A stretch of DNA of 5,999 nucleotides from Planctomycetota bacterium. Its GTDB lineage: Bacteria; Planctomycetota; UBA1135; UBA2386. The DNA is taken from assembly GCA_003235605.1 (NCBI GenBank), contig QJVU01000729.1:1-5999 (forward strand). The letters are read 5' to 3'. The number at the start of each line of letters is the position of its first letter. Within the stretch, counting starts at the first letter, position 1. Under the pieces are notes generated by a model. It did no database searches. It had not been told where the DNA came from and saw only the letters and a program-made list of their open reading frames with translations. Positions 1-4,306 of the stretch are shown here, piece by piece. A program made the translations under genes and the position numbers.

Positions 1-635
1 ATGTTCTGGGCGAGCAGGGCGCGCTCGATGTCACCCGTGGTGAGCGCGTTGGCGGCAAGCGCCTGGCGGTCGATCCAGACCCGCATCGCGTAACGGCTGC
101 CTCCGCCGATCCGGATCGCGGACACGCCTGGGACCGTGGAGAGCTGATCGACGATGTGGCGCTGGGCGAAGTCGGTCATCTCCATGACGCTGCGCACCGG
201 GCTGGCGAGGTTGAGCCAGAACACCACGTCGCTGCTGGAATCGCTCTTGACGATCTGTGGCGGGTCCACCTCTTCGGGAAGATCCTGTACGACCCGCGAC
301 ACCCGGTCGCGGATGTCGTTGGCAGCGGCTTCCACATCCCGCTCCAGGACGAACTCGACCACGATCTCGGAGCGTCCGTCGCTGGTCGTCGAGGAGATGG
401 TCTTGATGCCCTCGACACCGCTGATGGCGTCTTCGAGCACCTGGGTGACGCGCGTTTCGACGACCGAGGCAGCGGCACCCAGGTAGGTGGTCTCGATGGT
501 CACGGCGGGGGAATCGATGTCCGGGAACTCCCTGACGCCCAGGCGGGAGTAGCCAATGACCCCGAGCACGACGACGACGAGGCTGATCACGGTGGCGAGC
601 ACCGGGCGGCGGACGGAGACATCGGAGAGGAACAT
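1..635 (-). CDS. RND efflux permease, N-terminal part (runs off left edge)
   Basis: This is the inner-membrane proton-antiport pump subunit of a tripartite RND exporter of the AcrB/MexF (HAE-1) type. The first 211 residues are visible and no stop is met before base 1. Residues 8-12 (VRRPV) are the usual cytoplasmic N-terminal motif, followed by a first membrane helix at about 13-30. The periplasmic start has the family pattern REFPDID at 35-41, LGAAASVVE at 52-60 and VEGIKTISSTTSDG at about 74-87. The porter-domain stretch around 105-135 contains NDIRDRVSRV and PPQIVKSD. RIGGGSRYAMRVWID at about 175-189 matches the loop before the pore-domain strand. The ATG at 633-635 is supported by a Shine-Dalgarno-like GGAAGG at 644-649 and lies 14 nt after the adaptor stop, so the two genes form one transcript. 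The substrate cannot be told from this part. A full-length protein would be about 1,000-1,050 residues. Confidence 0.95.
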   Translation of the reverse strand, partial: MFLSDVSVRRPVLATVISLVVVVLGVIGYSRLGVREFPDIDSPAVTIETTYLGAAASVVETRVTQVLEDAISGVEGIKTISSTTSDGRSEIVVEFVLERDVEAAANDIRDRVSRVVQDLPEEVDPPQIVKSDSSSDVVFWLNLASPVRSVMEMTDFAQRHIVDQLSTVPGVSAIRIGGGSRYAMRVWIDRQALAANALTTGDIERALLAQN

Positions 636-643
636 CTGGCGGA

Positions 644-649
644 CCTTCC
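644..649 (-). promoter_or_regulatory. Shine-Dalgarno site of the RND permease
   Basis: GGAAGG on the minus strand sits 8 nt before the permease ATG and directly follows the adaptor stop codon (650-652). It is the only clear Shine-Dalgarno match at any of the five start codons visible in the window, and it fixes the permease start at 635. Confidence 0.7.
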
Positions 650-1735
650 TCAGAGCTTGTCCAGGGTCTTCACAACCTGCACCGGCGCCCCGGGACGGAC
701 GCGCACGATGCCTTCCACGACTACACGGTCACCCTCCTGAAGGCCCGAGGTGATCTCCACGGCTCCCACGCGCCGCCGCCCGATCTCGACCTTCACGCGT
801 TCGGCGATGCCGTGCTGGTCGACGCGGAACACGAAGTAGTCGTTGCCCACCTGGAGCAGAACCTCTTCGGGGACCTGCAGGACGGAGCTCTCGCCGCGCT
901 CGATGGTGACCTTGAGAAGCATGCCCGGGCGCAGCTTCATGTCCGGGTTGGGCAGCAGAGCGCGCACCGTTGCCGATCGAGTCCGCGGATCCAACCGGGT
1001 GTCGATGGTGGTCACGTCTCCTCCGAACTTCGTGTTGATCCAGGTGTCGCTGACCGCCGCGATCTTCATGCCCGGCTGGACGCTCGGCAACCAGGTCTCG
1101 GGAATCGTGAAGTCGAGCTTCACGACCGAGAGATCATCCAGGGTCGTGATCACCGTGCCGGGCTGCACATAGGTACCCAGACTGATCCTGCGGAACCCCA
1201 GGATGCCGGCGAACGGTGCGCGCACCACGCGGTCCGAGATCGCAGCCTCCAGGCTCACCACCCGCGCCTCTGAAGCTGCCAGCTTGGCCTTTGCTTCCTC
1301 GAACTCGCGGGCGCTGGTCATGTTCTGTTCGAACAGTTCCTTCAGCCGCTGGTGGTTGCTCTTGAGGTCATTGCGCATGGCGACGGCCTCCTGCAGCAGA
1401 GCCTTCTCTTCCTCCGCGTTGAGCTCCACCAGGAGATCCCCTGCCTTGATCCGTTGGCCGTCTTGGAAGTGGATCGCCGCCACGTAGTCGGCGCGGTTCG
1501 CCATGATCGCCACCGACTCGTTGGCGATCACGGTGCCCAGCGCCTCCAGGGTGTCGATGAACGGCGAACGGACAACCGCCATGACCACCACCGGCGGCGC
1601 CTTCCCTGCCTCCCTCTCCTGATCGCCGCCGTTGCCCTTGCCAGACGAGGTGGTCGTGAACAGCTCGGGAAACCCGAGGATCAGCGCCGACCCTACAGCG
1701 CCCAGGGCGATCAGGTAGATGATGACGGTACGCAT
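650..1735 (-). CDS. RND efflux periplasmic adaptor (membrane fusion protein)
   Basis: A 361-residue adaptor of the AcrA/MexE/HlyD_D23 type that links the inner-membrane RND pump to an outer-membrane channel. Residues 4-21 are a hydrophobic N-terminal segment, with no lipobox cysteine, so it is either a signal anchor or is cleaved. A low-complexity Gly/Lys/Glu linker follows at about 30-46. The first lipoyl half is at about 63-106 (LGTVIANESVAI, then DGQRIKAGDLLVEL). The alpha-hairpin is at about 107-168, rich in Glu, Lys, Ala and Leu. The second lipoyl half is at about 169-202 (DRVVRAPFAGILG, then YVQPGTVITTLDD). The beta-barrel covers about 203-281 (VVKLDFTIPE, LDPRTRSATVRALLPNP, LRPGML), and the membrane-proximal domain reaches the end (GLQEGDRVVVEG). 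The hairpin is short, as in MexE-like adaptors. There is no Shine-Dalgarno before the ATG. It is the first gene of the operon with the permease. No outer-membrane factor is in the window. Confidence 0.95.
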   Translation of the reverse strand: MRTVIIYLIALGAVGSALILGFPELFTTTSSGKGNGGDQEREAGKAPPVVVMAVVRSPFIDTLEALGTVIANESVAIMANRADYVAAIHFQDGQRIKAGDLLVELNAEEEKALLQEAVAMRNDLKSNHQRLKELFEQNMTSAREFEEAKAKLAASEARVVSLEAAISDRVVRAPFAGILGFRRISLGTYVQPGTVITTLDDLSVVKLDFTIPETWLPSVQPGMKIAAVSDTWINTKFGGDVTTIDTRLDPRTRSATVRALLPNPDMKLRPGMLLKVTIERGESSVLQVPEEVLLQVGNDYFVFRVDQHGIAERVKVEIGRRRVGAVEITSGLQEGDRVVVEGIVRVRPGAPVQVVKTLDKL

Positions 1736-1823
1736 TGGCTGCGTAGTCTACGAACCTGTGCGGGGGCCGGGTGGCGGGATCGTGGTTTCCTTGCGGTCCG
1801 TGGGCCGGTAAGATCCTCGTGCG
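1736..1823. promoter_or_regulatory. Divergent intergenic region between RND operon and secreted Cys-rich gene
   Basis: These 88 bases separate two divergent start codons, so promoters for both directions should lie here or overlap the genes. On the plus strand, TAAGAT at 1809-1814 is a plausible -10 hexamer that would start transcription at or within a few bases of the ATG at 1824. Its -35 partner is poor (TTTCCT at 1786-1791, spacing 17). Near the adaptor start lies an 11-nt inverted repeat (1742-1752). No strong sigma-70 promoter facing the RND operon stands out. Confidence 0.35.
1742..1752. repeat. Perfect 11-nt inverted repeat (CGTAG-T-CTACG) before the RND adaptor
   Basis: Two 5-nt arms flank a single central base, 6 nt upstream of the adaptor start codon. 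A site here could bind a repressor dimer or hide the start region in the mRNA. The arms are short, so chance is a real alternative. No regulator gene lies in the window. Confidence 0.3.
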
Positions 1824-2327
1824 ATGTACCACAGAGTCACAGCCGTTCTCGTCCTCACCCTGGCCACCACCGCCCTGTCCGCCCAGGCAGCTTTCAACTC
1901 GTTTGGCAGCGCCTGTCCCAACGCCCAGAACACGCTGCAGGTCCAGGGACTCCCGAAGCTGGGGACCAGCTTCACCGTCAGCGGGATCCGGTTCCCCGGC
2001 GCATGCACGCGGAAGTTCTGCCTGTGCACGTGCTGCGACTGCAACGACTGCTCGGGCTCGGTGCTCTTCCTGGGCGTCAGCAAGAAGACGTTGCAGATCA
2101 CGCCCCAGTGCACGTTCCTGATCTCGCCCGACGTGCTCCTGCTCGGCAACACCACGGGGAACATCGTCCTCACGGTGCCCAACGACTCCCAGCTCAAGGG
2201 CGTCCGCTTCTACATGCAGCGCCTGGACCTGGGCCTCAAGGAAGTCACCGGCACCAACTGTTCCACGACCTACCGGCCGACCAGCTTCGCCGGCACCTCC
2301 GAGGGCGTAGAGGGCATCGCCGGCTAG
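1824..2327 (+). CDS. Small secreted Cys-rich protein with planctomycete-type C-terminal module
   Basis: A 167-residue exported protein of unknown function. Residues 1-22 form a classic signal peptide (short basic start, hydrophobic core, cleavage probably after SAQA). The mature chain starts almost at once with FGSAC (27-31) and PKLGTSFTVSG (44-54). It then has GSVLFLGVS (78-86), PQC (94-96) and VPNDSQLKGVRFYMQRLDL (118-136). This is the YG-x-GC module also found in the other two exported proteins here, so the protein is nearly the module alone plus a polar tail of about 25 residues. Odd feature: the loop between the second and third strands contains CTRKFCLCTCCDCNDC (61-76), seven cysteines in 16 residues, in addition to the framework cysteines C31 and C96 and a late C146. 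It could bind metal or be a disulfide knot. Nothing shows which. No Shine-Dalgarno precedes the ATG, but the signal peptide supports this start. Confidence 0.85.
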   Translation: MYHRVTAVLVLTLATTALSAQAAFNSFGSACPNAQNTLQVQGLPKLGTSFTVSGIRFPGACTRKFCLCTCCDCNDCSGSVLFLGVSKKTLQITPQCTFLISPDVLLLGNTTGNIVLTVPNDSQLKGVRFYMQRLDLGLKEVTGTNCSTTYRPTSFAGTSEGVEGIAG

Positions 2328-2388
2328 CGGAAACAGCCGACCGCGGAAACCAACAACGCGGACACAAACCCCGCGGACACAAACAACC
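2327..2388 (+). repeat. Four-unit degenerate tandem repeat, 15-16 nt period
   Basis: Units begin at 2327, 2343, 2358 and 2373. The first two open with GCGGAAAC and the last two with GCGGACACAAAC, giving a consensus of roughly GCGGAMACAAAC plus three or four variable bases. The array begins at the last base of the stop codon of the small secreted protein and ends against the terminator stem. The plus strand is free of T from 2326 to 2398, a marked composition bias. Its role is unknown. It could be a leftover of slippage, or an unstructured C/A-rich RNA segment before the terminator. Confidence 0.7.
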
Positions 2389-2414
2389 GGGGCGACCCTG
2401 ATGGGCCGCCCCGG
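2387..2414. terminator. Bidirectional intrinsic terminator between two convergent genes
   Basis: CCGGGGCG at 2387-2394 pairs perfectly with CGCCCCGG at 2407-2414. Inside this, CCC (2396-2398) pairs with GGG (2403-2405) across one A/C mismatch, closing on a TGAT loop. The plus-strand side is followed by a T-containing stretch (CTCGTTATT). On the minus strand the hairpin is followed by TTGTTTGTGT, a better U-rich tail. It lies between the stops of the two convergent genes (2327 and 2448) and can serve both. Confidence 0.75.
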
Positions 2415-2447
2415 CTCGTTATTGCCGTTGAGATCAGAGGTCGGACG

Positions 2448-3503
2448 TCAGATACCCGTGCTGACGATCTTCAAGCCGTTGGTGGCCTTGATCACCAACT
2501 GGCCATTCTGCAGGTCGATGGGCAGGAACTGGTGGTAGGCCGTCATCGCCGTGTACTTGCTGATCTGATGCGCGGTGGAGTACTCGCCCTGGGCGTTCGT
2601 GGCGTGGACCAGGACCACGACGGCGTTGCAGAGCAGGCTGCAGTTGCCAGGCAGGGTCAGGGTGGTCTGCTGGTTGCCGACTGCCTCGACGACGTAGGCG
2701 TTGGGGAAGCCACCGGTCATCTTCAGGTTGATGACGTGGTTGTTCCCGAGGCTCAGGACGCCGGCCGCCACCTGCGCGCCGCCGCACCCCGATCCGTACG
2801 CCGTGGCCGTGCACTTGCCGGCGTTCTGGTCGATGAACTTGGCGGTCAGCCGGCCATAGAGGCTGGAGTAGGTGAACTGCCCGGCGCCGGTCGTGGTGCC
2901 GTCCATCGTGAGCTTGACCACGATCTTGCCGTTGGAGTCGAAGGTCACCGGCAGGTTGGCGGTCTTGATGGAACCCTTGATGTCGCCGCCGGACCATTCC
3001 ACGCTGTTGTCGTTGCCGATGTCCGCCGACGCGGCGACGGTGCCGGTGCCGTACTGCAGCAGGGACTGCCAGGTCAGCTGGATGGCACCCTGGGAGTTGG
3101 CCGTGCCCGTGAGAGTCATCAGGAAGCTGATGGCGCCGGGTTTGCCGTTCTTGCTGGTGTCGGGGATGAACAGGCCCTTCTCGGTATTGCCTCCCCGGGT
3201 CAGACCGGTCATGCCCATCTGGATGCCGTTGTTGTCGGTGTTGCGCACCGCCCACATGGACGAAGAGGCAGAGAGGCCGGTCGCCCCGGAGCCCTGTGTG
3301 GCCGAGGCGCGCAGGCGCCAGGTCCACGGCGAGGGGCCGATCACGGTGTTCGCGGGCGCGGACTGGAAGTCGCTGCTGCTGCCTGCGGTGGCCAGGGCGC
3401 CCGCCGCCGAGAGCAGCTTCAAGTCGGTGGTGATGGACTGGGTCTGGGCCACGACCGGGGCAACGGTGACCAGGGCAGCCAGCAGGAAACGGGTGGGAGT
3501 CAT
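2448..3503 (-). CDS. Secreted beta-rich protein of unknown function with planctomycete-type C-terminal module
   Basis: A 351-residue exported protein whose main domain I do not recognise. Residues 1-19 are a signal peptide (MTPTRFLLAALVTVAPVVA), cleaved about before Q20. Residues 21-230 are rich in Ser, Thr, Gly, Asn and Ala, contain no cysteine, and have the alternating pattern of beta strands. They include WTWRLRASATQ (60-70), SSMWAVRNTDNNGIQMGMTG (81-100) and NSVEWSGGDIKGS (166-178). The last 120 residues are the shared module: YGSGCGG (236-242), NLKMTGGFPNAYVV (259-272), LPGNCSLLC (284-292), ATNAQGEYS (301-309), MTAYHQFLPIDLQNG (320-334) and KATNGLKIV (339-347). The four cysteines (231, 240, 288, 292) are all in or beside the module, suggesting disulfides outside the cytoplasm. 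There is no Shine-Dalgarno at the ATG. The gene stands alone, convergent with the small Cys-rich gene and divergent from the sigma gene. A structural or surface role is possible but only inferred. Confidence 0.85.
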   Translation of the reverse strand: MTPTRFLLAALVTVAPVVAQTQSITTDLKLLSAAGALATAGSSSDFQSAPANTVIGPSPWTWRLRASATQGSGATGLSASSSMWAVRNTDNNGIQMGMTGLTRGGNTEKGLFIPDTSKNGKPGAISFLMTLTGTANSQGAIQLTWQSLLQYGTGTVAASADIGNDNSVEWSGGDIKGSIKTANLPVTFDSNGKIVVKLTMDGTTTGAGQFTYSSLYGRLTAKFIDQNAGKCTATAYGSGCGGAQVAAGVLSLGNNHVINLKMTGGFPNAYVVEAVGNQQTTLTLPGNCSLLCNAVVVLVHATNAQGEYSTAHQISKYTAMTAYHQFLPIDLQNGQLVIKATNGLKIVSTGI

Positions 3504-3557
3504 CGAGTCGTTGGAGTGGGTTGAGGTTGCAGGGGGGCGGGGCAGCCGGAGCGTTAC

Positions 3558-3583
3558 GGGAACGATACGGGGCTGGTATTGTC
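3558..3583 (+). promoter_or_regulatory. Candidate ECF-sigma promoter (GGGAAC-N17-GTC) facing the sigma gene
   Basis: GGGAAC at 3558-3563 and GTC at 3581-3583 are separated by 17 bases, close to the GGAAC/GTC pattern used by many ECF sigma factors. It lies about 100 nt upstream of the sigma start codon and on the same strand, which would fit self-activation. Such short motifs occur by chance in GC-rich DNA. It sits in the 178-base region (3504-3681) that must also carry the promoter for the divergent secreted-protein gene. Confidence 0.3.
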
Positions 3584-3621
3584 AGGGTCTACGCAACAAG
3601 GGCCCTCGATCCGACGCCGAT

Positions 3622-3647
3622 CTCCAGGGATCTGTCCGTATCTGGAG
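3622..3647. repeat. Short inverted repeat in the sigma gene leader
   Basis: CTCCAG at 3622-3627 and CTGGAG at 3642-3647 are perfect complements 14 bases apart, between the candidate promoter and the sigma start codon. They could form a weak hairpin in the leader or an operator. The arms are only 6 nt, so chance is likely enough to keep this tentative. Confidence 0.2.
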
Positions 3648-3681
3648 CTAAACTCGGGCCGAAAGACCAGTTCCGCTGCCA

Positions 3682-4278
3682 ATGGACTCCCAGTCGTCAT
3701 CCACGTCCACCCTGATCCGCGACCTCGGAGCGGGGCAGAGCATGGCTCTCAGGGGCCTCTACCTGAAGGTCGCGCCTGGCCTGCTGGTTTGGGCCAACCT
3801 GCGGGTGCCCGAGGAACTGCGCCACTACCTCGAGCCTGAGGACCTGATCCAGGAGACCTGGATGCGTGCGGTGCGCAGGATCGGCAGCTTCGATCCCGCG
3901 CGGGGGACCTTCCGCACCTGGCTGTTCTCCATCGCCAACCACGTGCTGGTTTCGGAACTGCGCAAGATGCGCGTCCGAGGTCGCAGGCGGCTGCCCCCGC
4001 CCGTGGACGACCAGCTGCTGGCCGGCTTCGCCGATACGGTGACCAGCGTCACCGAGCAGTTGGCCCGCCGCGACGAGGTGCACAAGCTGCTGGCCTATGC
4101 CCGCAGCCTCGATGCGGATACCTACCGCCTGCTGCTGTTCCGTGGGCTCGAGGGCCTGCCCTACAAGGAGGTGGGGGAGCGTCTTGGGGTCGCGCCGGAA
4201 ACCTGCGAGGCCCGCTGGCGTCGCCTGCTGCAACGCCTGCGCGAGCGCTTCCCGCCAGCCGACTGGTTCGTCGAGTAG
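3682..4278 (+). CDS. ECF-type RNA polymerase sigma factor
   Basis: A 198-residue extracytoplasmic-function sigma factor that would direct RNA polymerase to a specific promoter set. Region 2 spans about residues 20-97. Its core is YLEPEDLIQETWMRAVRRI (49-67), which binds the polymerase clamp, followed by FDPARGTFRTWLFSIANHVLVSELRK (70-95), which recognises the -10. A basic stretch (RKMRVRGRRR, 94-103) and a linker of about 30 residues lead to region 4 at about 133-188. There the helix-turn-helix is LPYKEVGERLGVAPETCEARWRRLLQRLRE, which reads the -35. There is no long C-terminal extension or extra domain. The first ATG is preferred over M21 because residues 10-20 align with the first helix of planctomycete ECF factors. 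The Shine-Dalgarno is absent. No anti-sigma gene is adjacent: the left neighbour is divergent and the right neighbour, a cytochrome, is convergent. Control by transcription or by a remote partner is therefore likely. Confidence 0.95.
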   Translation: MDSQSSSTSTLIRDLGAGQSMALRGLYLKVAPGLLVWANLRVPEELRHYLEPEDLIQETWMRAVRRIGSFDPARGTFRTWLFSIANHVLVSELRKMRVRGRRRLPPPVDDQLLAGFADTVTSVTEQLARRDEVHKLLAYARSLDADTYRLLLFRGLEGLPYKEVGERLGVAPETCEARWRRLLQRLRERFPPADWFVE

Positions 4279-4306
4279 CCGGCTGGGCCCAGCATCAACG
4301 GCCACA

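Noticed and set aside
156..740. Plus-strand open frames across the RND permease and adaptor junction
   Set aside because: They are antisense to two strongly conserved efflux proteins and are rich in His, Asp and Gly without any domain.
1352..2401. Long plus-strand open frame of 349 codons
   Set aside because: It runs antisense through the adaptor and then out of frame through the small secreted protein. Its translation is Arg/His/Pro/Gly-rich with no domain, as expected for a GC-rich shadow frame.
2434..3327. Minus-strand open frame of 297 codons in another frame of the same gene
   Set aside because: It overlaps the real gene almost entirely and its translation is His/Arg/Gln-rich, typical of a shifted frame in GC-rich DNA.
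2532..3524. Plus-strand open frame of 330 codons opposite the unknown secreted protein
   Set aside because: The minus-strand frame has a signal peptide and the shared C-terminal module. The plus frame is Gly/Arg/Val/Ala low-complexity without a signal or motif.
1746..3597. GTCTACG(C)AAC occurring at both divergent intergenic regions (1746-1755 and 3587-3597)
   Set aside because: Only about seven bases are shared without an indel, which is expected by chance at this scale. It is not supported as a common operator.
4282..4293. GCTGGGCCCAGC palindrome between the convergent sigma and cytochrome stops, considered as a terminator
   Set aside because: As a hairpin it would have only a 4-bp stem with a GGCC loop and no U-rich tail on either strand. 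It is too weak to call.
3697..4305. Minus-strand open frame of 202 codons opposite the sigma gene
   Set aside because: The plus strand encodes a textbook ECF sigma factor. The antisense frame has no recognisable feature.
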